Source of the DNA: an uncultured Opitutaceae bacterium
Lineage (GTDB): Bacteria > Verrucomicrobiota > Verrucomicrobiia > Opitutales > Opitutaceae
Length of the DNA: 64,000 nt
Assembly (NCBI GenBank): GCA_951813085.1
Contig: OX638348.1
Location: 4,411,627-4,475,626 of the forward strand
Reading direction: 5' to 3'
This document shows, piece after piece, positions 53,657 through 62,551 of the stretch. Position numbers and translations under genes: made by a program. Every line of letters begins with the position of its first letter. Position 1 is the first letter of the stretch. The notes beneath the pieces were generated by a model that worked only from the letters and a program-made list of their open reading frames with translations, ran no database searches and had not been told where the DNA came from.

Positions 53657-55584
53657 TTAGATACGTGAACGGGTATAAATTTGGAAAAGGCCCAGGGGGC
53701 GAGGACCAATGTGCTGTCCAAGTTCCATAGCGATCCTCCCCATGGTGTAGCGCGGATTGATTTCGACGACCGGCTTCAAATTCAAGGTTCGTTCGTTGTC
53801 GCGATAGACGAATGCGTCGATGCCTAATGGGCCCTCATAGTTCAATTTGCGTAGCTCGCTTTCCAGCGAGGGCACGACCGTATCTTCATAGTATTTATAA
53901 AGTCGTGGGATCCCTTTTACAGGCTTGAGCAAAAATTGCGATACTTCTGGGGGACGCCCTTGCAGAATCCGTTGGAGATCGCTCCGTGGAACTGACCGCG
54001 TCGGTTATTGGCTAATTGCACGAAACCAAGGATTTTGAGGCCTTCCTTCCGCATTTCCAATTGAATCGAAAAATCGAATACGCGCTCAAGCCATGGTTCT
54101 AAGATTACGACATCCTGCTCTTTCCAAGTATTGCGTAACCAAGCCTGAAGGGCGTCGGAAAATTCTTCGCCCCGCATAAGGCAGCGAATGCCGATTGCTG
54201 ATAGGCTGAATGGCGCTTTCAATGCGATATCGAGATAGCCCAAATTGGAAAGGCGCGTTCGGGCGACTTCAATTTCTTCGAGATCGTGAGTGGGGTGCCC
54301 ATATATTTCGGGATCCGCGATCCAATCGAAATCGTCTCGTTCATTCGCAAGCTGAACGGCCCAGTGAACGCTCCATTGCTTCGAGAAAAGATTGCGAACG
54401 CCATCGTTCCAATATTGGGCCGCATTTCTCGGACGTGTGAGTTTCTCAATGTTCTTCTTGAAAAAGGCGACACTGTCGGGGGTCCATGCCCAGGGGCGCA
54501 AATCGCCGATCTTCCGGTCGATCGTTGGAGCTGGTATCGCTGGCTGGCCTTCGTTCTTGATGGCTCGTAGTTCCGGTAGATGAAACCCATAGCGTTGAAT
54601 GCCTTGCAGAAATCGAGTGGAAGGCATCTCGGGAACTAGAAGAAGGTCGTCCTTTCTGGATAGGTAGGCGGGGAGGAACGCGAGATCGCTTTGCAAACGA
54701 GAATCGGCGGAATCTACCTCAGTCTGGCCTTTCAACGCGTAGAATTCTGCGTTGGGATTAAACCAATGCACGGCCGGAGTGCGCCCTCGCGACTGATTGG
54801 AAATCCTGAGATTGCTAATGAACTCTGGCTTGAAGCCCGCTTTTTCCCGTCCGTACTCATTGAACACGTTACCCTTAGCTCGAGAGGGCGAAAGCGGGAA
54901 CCGCAGTCTTTCAGAATACGCGTTCCAATCGGATTCGCCGTCGCGTTTCCACTTCCGGAACCAGCGAAGCCCGAATCCGACATGCTCGATTTCATCATGA
55001 TAAATGCGGTCGAGTATAGAAGCCGTCGCTGAGTCGCCGATTGAGTCGAATATGCCCTTGTATTCTAGGGAATAGTCCAAGTTGGCTTGTTCGAATGTGA
55101 GCGAAAGCCGCGTCACATAGTCGAGCGGGTCATGCATCGAGGAGACGCTCTTCCAGAAATAGTCGCTTAGCGGCAGCTCGCCGAATTCGCCGCCGCATTG
55201 AGCCATTCGGTGCATGTACAGGCGGGTGTGGATTTGCTCTTCCTTGAGCGTTTGCAAAATGCCCTGACGAAAGCTGCGTGGGGCGTCAGGGAAGCGGAGA
55301 AGGGCAAGCGCCATGAGCTCGGTAGCGAGTAGCTCATGATTGCCAAAGAAATGGAGCAATCGGCCGCGTTCTTTCTCATCGACCAGTTTTGCATTGCTGG
55401 GATGGTCGGCTCGAACCCCATCCTCTCTAAGCGCGAGGTGCCTCGGTCGCGCAAGCGTCCGCGGGGTTGCAATAGCGCTGCCGGGATCTGTGTCGATGAT
55501 CTCTTCGCGGTGAAAGGACAGCTTGTCTTCGATGGAATCGCCGAAGAGAACCCTTTCTGCGAACTCGCGTATTTGCAATGGCAT
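53657..55584 (-). pseudogene. Ferritin-like DUF455 domain fused to ATP-grasp, frameshifted at an A5 run
   Basis: 643 codons once the lesion is repaired. The N-terminal half is a DUF455/ferritin-like helical bundle: FFGNHELLATELMALALLRF, LKEEQIHTRLYMHRM and IYHDEIEHVGFGLRWFRKW carry the metal-ligand glutamates and histidines. The second half is an ATP-grasp-like domain: VRNLFSKQWSVHWAVQL, VILEPWLERVFDFSIQLEM and, after the frameshift, GPLGIDAFVYRD and VVEINPRYTMGRI. At 53931-53935 (plus A5) one base is missing: six T on the coding strand give RNFLLKPVKGIPRLYKYYED. As written, the last 90 residues with the metal-binding ATP-grasp end are lost. Such fusions suggest a peptide-like ligase acting on an oxidised product. 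Confidence 0.8.
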
Positions 55585-55876
55585 ACGGTGTGATGGATTT
55601 TGAATTGTCGCTATCTAACCGATTGACGATCAAGTTGTAACTGAGGCAACGAAATGGGTTATAGATGTAACGGTTTCAGCTATTGCCACTGGGCAATTGG
55701 CAATGTATTGTGCAGCTGTTTGCGTACCTTCTTCGTTGATGAATCCCGAGTCCAGAACCCTTTTCCGTACAATTCCTGTTGTTAGGCTGCCTGTTTTCTG
55801 CATGAAAAATCCGTCCCGTCATTGCCCTTAATTCGACTCCATCGTCCGGGAAGTCTCAGAGACGGGCAATATCCAT

Positions 55877-55905
55877 TTGACAGCTCAACGAAGTAAATCT
55901 GAAAT
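55877..55905 (+). promoter_or_regulatory. Candidate sigma-70-type promoter of the Tat-exported oxidoreductase
   Basis: TTGACA (55877-55882), 17-base spacer, TGAAAT (55900-55905, four of six consensus bases), start codon 25 bases further at 55930. The 345-base divergent gap 55585-55929 holds no other feature I can support; GGGCAATTGGCAATG near 55690 has a small inverted repeat. Confidence 0.45.
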
Positions 55906-55929
55906 AGAGCGAAAACGAACCCACTTCCT

Positions 55930-57387
55930 ATGAAACAAAATAATCCCCACGCTTCGAGTAAGATTACGCGTCGCCAGTTTAATAAAGCGTCTGCGGCTGC
56001 TCTCGCGGGCAGCGCATTTAGCTTCAGCATCCTACCGAGCCATGCTCGCGGCAACTTGACCAAGCCCACAGTGGTCGGCATTGGTACCGGCGGAAAAGGG
56101 AAGACTGACATCACTCGATCTGCGGAGGCAGGATTTCAGGTTGTAGGTTTAGTGGACACTGCAGACGCCACCAAGATGTCGACGGTGGAAATGGAGAATC
56201 GTCGGCTCAAGGGCGTAGTTGAGATCAGGAATAAATTTTCCGACGCGGCGTTTTTTACCGACTACCGCGAGATGTATGAAAAGCTTGGCGACAAGGTTGA
56301 CGCGGTAATCGTTTCGACTCCAGATCACCATCACTTTCATGCATCGACGATGGGGATGCAGCGCGGAAAGCACATTTACTGCCAAAAGCCATTGACGCAT
56401 GGCATATGGGAAGCCCGCATGATGGCGAAGCTCGCGAAGGCGAATGGAGTAAAGACGCAGATGGGCAATCAAGCTCATGCAAACGATCACATGAGACGCT
56501 GCGTGGAACTGATTCGCGCGGGCGTGATAGGCGAGGTGCGCGAAGCGCATACCTGGACGAATCGCCCGATATGGCCGCAAGGATTCGCCAAGGCTCCGGA
56601 AAAAGAGCCGGTGCCGAAGTGGCTAGATTGGAAGCAATGGATTGGACCCGCTCCCTCCGTGAATTACAACGCCAATATCGCTCCCTTCGCTTGGCGTGGA
56701 TGGTGGGACTACGGAACAGGAGCATTGGGCGATATGGCCTGCCATATTATGGACATGGCGTACTGGGCAGTCGATCCCGGCGCTCCCGAAAAGGTTTCCG
56801 CGAAGCAAGCGGGCGCAACGGCAATTTCTCCTCCGATCAACTCGAAAGTGCTATGGGAATTCCCGCAGAGTAGATATACGAGTAAACGTGGATTTAAGTT
56901 TTACTGGTACGATGGATACGTGGACGCGGATTTCGATCGCGAAACGTGGTCTTTGGTTAAGCATAGTGAAGAGTATAATCATCCCGAATCGAAAGTTCTC
57001 GATGGCATGCCCTTCCAGCAATTTGGCTGCGTGGTTGTTGGGGAGAACGGAAAGCTCATTTTCAATCGCACCCATGGGCGTTGGTTTGTGCGTAGCCACA
57101 ATTGTATTGACGGGTTTGATTGGCCGGAAAGATCGATCGCTCGGGCGAATGACCAAGATCCCTATAAGGAGTGGTATGATGCCGTAACTGGGAAGATCGA
57201 TCAGGCGGAGTCGCACTTCGGACAAGCGGGCCCCTTTACGGAAACCGTTTTGCTTGGCGTGATCGCTCAGCAGAATCCGAATGAGACCCTGGAATGGGAT
57301 TCGAATAAGATGGAAATTGCCGGTCGCCCCGAATTAGATTCGGTCGTCAAACGAAAATACAGCAAAGGCTGGAAGATCAAGGTTTAG
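55930..57387 (+). CDS. Gfo/Idh/MocA family oxidoreductase with Tat signal
   Basis: 485 residues. Twin-arginine signal KITRRQFNKASAAALAGSAF. Rossmann motif VVGIGTGGKGKTDI, then VIVSTPDHHHFHASTMGMQR and HIYCQKPLTHGIWEARMMAK with the conserved lysine, and the large C-terminal domain WLDWKQWIGPAPSVNYNANI, FAWRGWWDYGTGALGDMACH typical of the exported Planctomycetota/Verrucomicrobiota group. The nicotinamide cofactor would be loaded before Tat export. Sugar or uronate substrate is inferred. Followed by a terminator at 57424. Confidence 0.92.
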   Translation: MKQNNPHASSKITRRQFNKASAAALAGSAFSFSILPSHARGNLTKPTVVGIGTGGKGKTDITRSAEAGFQVVGLVDTADATKMSTVEMENRRLKGVVEIRNKFSDAAFFTDYREMYEKLGDKVDAVIVSTPDHHHFHASTMGMQRGKHIYCQKPLTHGIWEARMMAKLAKANGVKTQMGNQAHANDHMRRCVELIRAGVIGEVREAHTWTNRPIWPQGFAKAPEKEPVPKWLDWKQWIGPAPSVNYNANIAPFAWRGWWDYGTGALGDMACHIMDMAYWAVDPGAPEKVSAKQAGATAISPPINSKVLWEFPQSRYTSKRGFKFYWYDGYVDADFDRETWSLVKHSEEYNHPESKVLDGMPFQQFGCVVVGENGKLIFNRTHGRWFVRSHNCIDGFDWPERSIARANDQDPYKEWYDAVTGKIDQAESHFGQAGPFTETVLLGVIAQQNPNETLEWDSNKMEIAGRPELDSVVKRKYSKGWKIKV

Positions 57388-57423
57388 GGCTCGCTTCACT
57401 AGAAGGCTTAAATCAAGGAGGCG

Positions 57424-57458
57424 AATCGCTCGCGTATTAGTTGGTGAGCGATTTTATT
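57424..57458 (+). terminator. Probable Rho-independent terminator after the Tat-exported oxidoreductase
   Basis: AATCGCTC (57424-57431) and GAGCGATT (57446-57453) form an eight-base stem with a 14-base loop, followed by TTATT. Lies 37 bases after the stop codon. Moderately strong. Confidence 0.5.
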
Positions 57459-57520
57459 CGTTTCACGTGTAATTACGCGTTAACTATGATCGATATTTAA
57501 TATACAATCCATTCCGCAAA

Positions 57521-58594
57521 ATGAAATCTCAATCGAGCCACTTCAAATTCTTGTTCGAGAGATTGCGACTTGTTAGCGCATTTTTGGTCGTATCTATTGC
57601 GTTGTGCGGAGAATCGAGGGCGAAAGATTGGAATGCCTCTAAGCTGGACGATTGGGTTCGCTATTGTGGAGAGCATCGATCTTCGAGCGTGCTCGCGTTG
57701 CAAAATGGGGTCTTGATTCGGGAAGCCAATTGGGAACCGAAGATTTATAGTGAAGGTGATCCACGTTTCGAACGGCTGTCCCATGGCGTTGATAAAGATG
57801 GATATAGCCGCGAGGATGTCGCTTCGATTCAAAAGAGCATTGCAGCGTTGATTGTGGGCATGGCTCAAGAGCGAGGGCATCTTTCTGTCGACGACCCGGT
57901 CCACAAGCACTTAGGAGAGGGCTGGTCCAGAGCGGCTCCGGAAAAGGAATCCGCCATCACCTTGAAGCATCTCTTGAGCATGGCATCCGGTTTGGATGAC
58001 GCGTTGCGTTATGAAGTCCCGGCCGGGGAGCGATGGCGGTACAATACGACAGCGTATGGCCATGCTATGCACGTGGTTTCCGCAGCGACCAAGATGCCTG
58101 CTAGCGAGGTCGTCGAGAAATGGCTTGTTGAGCCGATGGGATTAATGGATTCCGAGTGGACGTATCGCGAGGGATTGGAGCGGGCGAATATCAAGAACAC
58201 CAATGTCTTTGGTTGGATAACCACCTGCAGGGATCTCGCTCGCATTGGACAGCTTCTCTTGGACGAAGGACAGTGGAAGGGTAGCGCTGTAATCAAGGAC
58301 AAGGACTATTTGCGGGAAATGGCGCGTTCTTCTCAGGATATGAATCCATCCTATGGATACCTTTGGTGGCTAAATGGGAAGAAGATCGTAAGAAGAGGAG
58401 AAGGCAATGTGGAGATACCGGGCCCAATGATTCCGACGGCTCCCAATGACCTTTACGCAGCTAAAGGGCTGCTCAATCGCAGTCTTTTTATCGTTCCCTC
58501 AATGAATCTCGTAGTTGCGCGGATCGGCAATGCTCCGAAGAGCAGAGAGTTCGACACTGAGTTTTGGCGTTTGCTTATGGCAGCGGCGCCTTGA
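57521..58594 (+). CDS. Serine hydrolase of the class C beta-lactamase family, exported
   Basis: 357 residues with signal peptide (LVSAFLVVSIALCGESRA). Active-site S102-IQ-K105 (SxxK), second motif Y174-NT (usual YxN varied to YNT), and GLLNRSLFIVPSMNLVVARIG near the C-terminus, where the KTG-like strand is expected. RHLLSMASGL-type motif appears as LKHLLSMASGLDD. In environmental bacteria this family are usually esterases or D-amino peptidases, not antibiotic-resistance enzymes. Sits between an oxidoreductase and a sulfatase on the same strand, so an esterase acting on acylated glycans is plausible. Confidence 0.88.
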   Translation: MKSQSSHFKFLFERLRLVSAFLVVSIALCGESRAKDWNASKLDDWVRYCGEHRSSSVLALQNGVLIREANWEPKIYSEGDPRFERLSHGVDKDGYSREDVASIQKSIAALIVGMAQERGHLSVDDPVHKHLGEGWSRAAPEKESAITLKHLLSMASGLDDALRYEVPAGERWRYNTTAYGHAMHVVSAATKMPASEVVEKWLVEPMGLMDSEWTYREGLERANIKNTNVFGWITTCRDLARIGQLLLDEGQWKGSAVIKDKDYLREMARSSQDMNPSYGYLWWLNGKKIVRRGEGNVEIPGPMIPTAPNDLYAAKGLLNRSLFIVPSMNLVVARIGNAPKSREFDTEFWRLLMAAAP

Positions 58595-58659
58595 TCTCGA
58601 GTTTCGTGGGCGATTTAATTTTCTGGAGAACTGGGTCCTGCTACTCTTGAATGGGGTCC

Positions 58660-60072
58660 ATGAAATACCCCATTCTCTTTTTCGTTTCTGTAGCGATAGC
58701 CGCCTGCGGTCTTGGCGTGAATACTGCAACTGCCCAGTCTGAAAAGCCGAACGTGCTTTTCATCGGGATTGACGACCTGAATGATTGGGTCGGCGTGATG
58801 GGAGGCCACCCGCAGGCGCTCACGCCGAACATCGATCGGCTTGCGGAACGGAGCGTCCTGTTTACCAATGCCTACTGCGCAGCTCCCGCATGCAATCCTT
58901 CGAGAGCGGCTCTTATGACGGGTCTCGCTCCGTATGAAACGGGTGTATACATGAATGGCCAGCCTTGGAGAGAGCCATTGAAGAATGTGGTAACGCTTCC
59001 CAAGCACTTTTCAGACAATGGCTATTGGTCGGCGGGTTCAGGAAAGATGTTTCATGGCCGATTTCCCGATCCTGGCTCCTGGGATGACTACTACCCGGAT
59101 CCTATCAATAACCGGTTCGATGATCCCAATCCAGTCGAGAAAAACTGGAATGGTTTGGGGAAGGGCAATTTCGATTGGGGAGGGGTGCCGGCGCCGGATT
59201 CTGAAATGGGGGATTACAAAACGGCCTCTTGGATATCGAATCAGTTGAGCAGGGAGCGCGAGAAGCCGTTTTTCCTAGCTTGCGGGTTTTATCGCCCCCA
59301 CCTTCCTTGGTACGCCCCACGAAAGTACTTCGACCTGTTTCCAATCGATGAGATCGTCTTGCCTAAAGTGAATCCGGACGATCTGGATGATTTGCCCAAG
59401 GGAGGCCTGGAAATGGCCCACCGGTCGGACGACCACAAAGTAGTTACGGAGGCTGGAAAGTGGAAGCATGCGGTGCAGGCATACTTGGCGAACATGGCAT
59501 TCGTGGATCATCAGGTAGGTCGTGTATTGAATGCTCTGGATGCGGGGCCGCATCGCGACAGCACGATTGTCGTTCTGTGGACGGATCATGGTTGGAGCTT
59601 GGGCGAGAAGGAGAACTGGCGAAAATTCGCCCTTTGGAGCAATCCATCCCGAACGCCTTTGATGATATCCGTTCCTCGCGGATTCGAGCCCCTGCCAGAA
59701 GGGGCGGCTCTAAATCAACGATGCTCCCAACCCGCTAGCTTGCTGGACCTGTATCCGACCTTGATTGAGCTTTGCGGATTGAGCAGTAGGGACGGCCTAT
59801 CTGGGGAAAGCCTGGTTCCTTTGCTGCGCGATCCTCTGCTCGAAACGGGTCATGCTGTAGTGACGACGCACGGACGAAACAATCACGCTATCAAAGATGC
59901 GCGTTGGCGCTATATCCGCTACGCGGATGGCGGCGAGGAGCTATACGATACGCTGAACGATCCAGAGGAATGGATAAACCTAGCATCTGATCCGGAGCAC
60001 GCGGAAACGAGAGCGCGCATGGGCAAGTGGCTTCCAGAGAACAATGCGCCTGATGTGCCCTATGCTGACTAG
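58660..60072 (+). CDS. Exported sulfatase, iduronate-2-sulfatase-like
   Basis: 470 residues from ATG 58660; ATG 58651 would add MGS. Signal peptide LFFVSVAIAACGLGVNTATA. Metal-binding NVLFIGIDDLNDWVGVMGGH, catalytic C78-NPSR, and the DLNDW plus CGFYRPHLPWYAPRKYFDLF blocks characteristic of iduronate-2-sulfatase-like enzymes; the second metal site is LWTDHGWSLGEKENWRKF. It would remove 2-O-sulfate from uronate residues of sulfated glycans in the periplasm. Intact frame. Follows the serine hydrolase by 65 bases on the same strand. Confidence 0.92.
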   Translation: MKYPILFFVSVAIAACGLGVNTATAQSEKPNVLFIGIDDLNDWVGVMGGHPQALTPNIDRLAERSVLFTNAYCAAPACNPSRAALMTGLAPYETGVYMNGQPWREPLKNVVTLPKHFSDNGYWSAGSGKMFHGRFPDPGSWDDYYPDPINNRFDDPNPVEKNWNGLGKGNFDWGGVPAPDSEMGDYKTASWISNQLSREREKPFFLACGFYRPHLPWYAPRKYFDLFPIDEIVLPKVNPDDLDDLPKGGLEMAHRSDDHKVVTEAGKWKHAVQAYLANMAFVDHQVGRVLNALDAGPHRDSTIVVLWTDHGWSLGEKENWRKFALWSNPSRTPLMISVPRGFEPLPEGAALNQRCSQPASLLDLYPTLIELCGLSSRDGLSGESLVPLLRDPLLETGHAVVTTHGRNNHAIKDARWRYIRYADGGEELYDTLNDPEEWINLASDPEHAETRARMGKWLPENNAPDVPYAD

Positions 60073-60151
60073 GGCAGGCCGGAATTGGCTGTTTTAGCAG
60101 AAGGGCTGGACCGATCTGCCTTGCGGCAAACCGATCTCATGTTCGATCCGT

Positions 60152-61021
60152 CTAATCCGCTGTAGGATTCTCGATCAGGTAGTTTACCCCGTTGATGACG
60201 AGGCCTTGGAATTCTGGAGTCTCCCATTCATCCGGTCCATCTCCTACGGCTCCATGTCCAAGGGAAAGCCCCATTACCTGCGACTTCCCTTGCTTGCAGG
60301 TCCACATGACAACGGCGTCTTTCATTCCTTCTTGCCCACCGACTAGGATAGGCACGACACGTCGCAGAACGTACTGGTTGTTGTACAGTTCGGTATTCGG
60401 GGTGGTGTATCCTTCCTTGAGGTCTTTAGTTGCAGGATGATCGCCTTGCTTGCGAAGGGTGATGGGCAATTTCTTTCCGTGGTTTATGCTGGCGACGCCT
60501 GTAAAGTCGCCCCAAGCCGGAAACCGTTTCTTTGGATTCGCTTCCTTCCATTTGGCCACTAATTTTGGGTCCGCTTTAACCTTGCCTTTGTAGTCTTCAC
60601 CAAGGGCTCCTTCTTCGCCCGACTTGTAGCTGGGCCACCAGCTGTGCATGGAGCAGTGGATCAACATGGCGGGTATGCCATGAACACGAGTTTGCCTCAT
60701 TACATTGAAAGCGGCATCCAGGTCTTCGCTGTGCGCTAAGCAGAAATTATAGACGATAGCGTCGTAGCCTTTTCCGAAATTACGGTCTTTCAGCTTCTCG
60801 ACCAATCCGTCGTACGAGCCTGTCATTACGGTTAGATCCCAGCCCGCGCGCGTTGCGATTTCGTCCTTGAAAATAGTGAGTTGCGGCGTGTACTTGTGCC
60901 ACTGGCCGGGCTCGTGAGTTACGTAGAGAACCTTGCCGACTCCTAAGGCTGCGCTGGAGGCCACGGCTAGGGCGAGGCCGACAAGCGCGAGAGAAACAAT
61001 TCGATTTAAGGTGCGATTCAT
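60152..61021 (-). CDS. Exported ThuA-domain protein
   Basis: 289 residues with signal peptide (IVSLALVGLALAVASSAALG). ThuA fold: KVLYVTHEPGQWHKYTPQLT, GYDAIVYNFCLAHSEDL, IPAMLIHCSMHSWWPSYKSG and the end VMWTCKQGKSQVMGLSLGHG, family features. It is a different subgroup from the ThuA gene at 25473 (no ligand-binding GGQFNGHPW; it has AWGDFTGVASINHGKKLPIT). Role in sugar metabolism inferred only. Convergent with the sulfatase at 58660, divergent from the PQQ-like gene. Confidence 0.85.
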   Translation of the reverse strand: MNRTLNRIVSLALVGLALAVASSAALGVGKVLYVTHEPGQWHKYTPQLTIFKDEIATRAGWDLTVMTGSYDGLVEKLKDRNFGKGYDAIVYNFCLAHSEDLDAAFNVMRQTRVHGIPAMLIHCSMHSWWPSYKSGEEGALGEDYKGKVKADPKLVAKWKEANPKKRFPAWGDFTGVASINHGKKLPITLRKQGDHPATKDLKEGYTTPNTELYNNQYVLRRVVPILVGGQEGMKDAVVMWTCKQGKSQVMGLSLGHGAVGDGPDEWETPEFQGLVINGVNYLIENPTAD

Positions 61022-61191
61022 AGTGAATTAAGTTTGAGCGATCCGGCGTTCGCCGATTTGCCAATGAAAGGGGTTCAGTTTCGGGAGGAATAAGATAGGC
61101 TCTCTGTGACGCTGTCAATCGTTGCGATCACCCGCTCGAACCTCTTAAATTGGATTGCCGACGGGGCGTTTTGTACGCAAGCTTCCTAGTT

Positions 61192-62511
61192 ATGATAGCA
61201 TCGCTATTCCGCAACCGTTACCAAGTCAGGCTCGTCATGCTCGCGCTTTGGGTAACCCCCTATACTCTCCACTCGAGCGATTGGCCTCAATGGCGAGGGC
61301 CTGATCGCGATGGCGCGTGGAAGGAAACAAACGTAATTTCGACGTTCAAGTCGGACGCTTTGACCGCGAAATGGAGAGCGCCAATCGCATCCGGCTATGC
61401 GGGCCCAACGGTCAGCGGTGACAAGGTATTCGTCATGAGCTACCTCGATAAGCCCGAGCAGGTTGAGCAGGTGCACTGCCTCGATCGGGAGACCGGTCGA
61501 GAGATCTGGAAATTCTCGTACGAAAGCATCTACTTCGATATCGGATATCCGTTAGGTCCTCGCGCGGCCATCGCCATTTCGGATGGGCGTGCATACGCTT
61601 TGGGGACGATGGGGCAACTCCATTGCATAGACGTGGAAACGAGCGAAGCTTTGTGGAGCAAGAATTTCGAGGACGACTATAACGCGAGTATGCCGATATG
61701 GGGCATCACCGCATCGCCCTTGGTAGATGAAAAGCGCGTATACCTCCAGGTTGGCGGTCAGCCGGATGCATGCGTGGTCGCGCTCGACAAAATTACGGGA
61801 GAGGAAGAGTGGCGGTCCCTTGATGGGGGGGCTTCCTATTCTGCGCCCAAGTTTATTGAGCAGAACGGAGTCCAGCTGTTGCTTGTCTGGACGGGCGATT
61901 GGTTTGTGGCCCTTCATCCCGATTCAGGCGCCGTCGCTTGGAAGCACGCGTTCAAGCGAGCGAAGGGAGTCATCAACGTGGCGGATCCCGTCGTCGATAC
62001 CGCCACAGGCAGGATATTTCTTAGCTCTTTTTATGACGGCTCCTACTTGTACCAGCTAAGTCCGGATTCCTTGGATTCCGAGCTCGTTTGGAGCCGCCGA
62101 GGCCGTAGCGAAATACATACGGATGCTTTGCATAGCATTATTATGACCTCTGTGATTCGTGGCGACCACGTGTACGGAATCGATAGCTACGGAGCAATGC
62201 GATGCCTCGACTTGAGAACCGGCGATCGAGTCTGGGAGGACTGGACTTTGATGGGAAAAGGACGCTGGGCCACCGCGTTCTTCGTGCAGAACGGAGAAGA
62301 TACCTGGATCACTACCGAGAAAGGCGAAATCGCGATCGGGAGGCTTTCTCCTGATGGATTTGAACTGCGCTCCAGGGCGAAACTGATTGAACCCACCACC
62401 TTTTTGCCGAGACGAAGTGGGACAATCGTTTGGTCGCAACCTGCCTATGCACACCGACACATTTTCGCTCGAAACGACAAAGAGATCATTTGCGTGGACT
62501 TGTCGCAATAG
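61192..62511 (+). CDS. PQQ-like beta-propeller repeat protein, exported
   Basis: 439 residues from ATG 61192 (TTG 61150 rejected because ATG gives the better N-terminus). A signal peptide (VRLVMLALWVTPYTLHSS) precedes DWPQWRGPDRDGAWKETNVI, the standard opening of the planctomycetal/verrucomicrobial PQQ-like proteins. Repeats with the W-motif follow: CLDRETGREIWKFSYES, CIDVETSEALWSKNFED, ALDKITGEEEWRSLDGG, ALHPDSGAVAWKHAFKR and CLDLRTGDRVWEDW. It lacks dehydrogenase residues that I can identify, so a structural or binding role is likely. Confidence 0.88.
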   Translation: MIASLFRNRYQVRLVMLALWVTPYTLHSSDWPQWRGPDRDGAWKETNVISTFKSDALTAKWRAPIASGYAGPTVSGDKVFVMSYLDKPEQVEQVHCLDRETGREIWKFSYESIYFDIGYPLGPRAAIAISDGRAYALGTMGQLHCIDVETSEALWSKNFEDDYNASMPIWGITASPLVDEKRVYLQVGGQPDACVVALDKITGEEEWRSLDGGASYSAPKFIEQNGVQLLLVWTGDWFVALHPDSGAVAWKHAFKRAKGVINVADPVVDTATGRIFLSSFYDGSYLYQLSPDSLDSELVWSRRGRSEIHTDALHSIIMTSVIRGDHVYGIDSYGAMRCLDLRTGDRVWEDWTLMGKGRWATAFFVQNGEDTWITTEKGEIAIGRLSPDGFELRSRAKLIEPTTFLPRRSGTIVWSQPAYAHRHIFARNDKEIICVDLSQ

Positions 62512-62551
62512 GAACGATCTTAATCCAAATATTGGATACGAGAACTAGAGT

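Noticed and set aside
57521..58594. Antibiotic-resistance beta-lactamase
   Set aside because: The SxxK serine hydrolase family is mostly esterase/peptidase; the YNT variant and glycan context do not support a resistance role.
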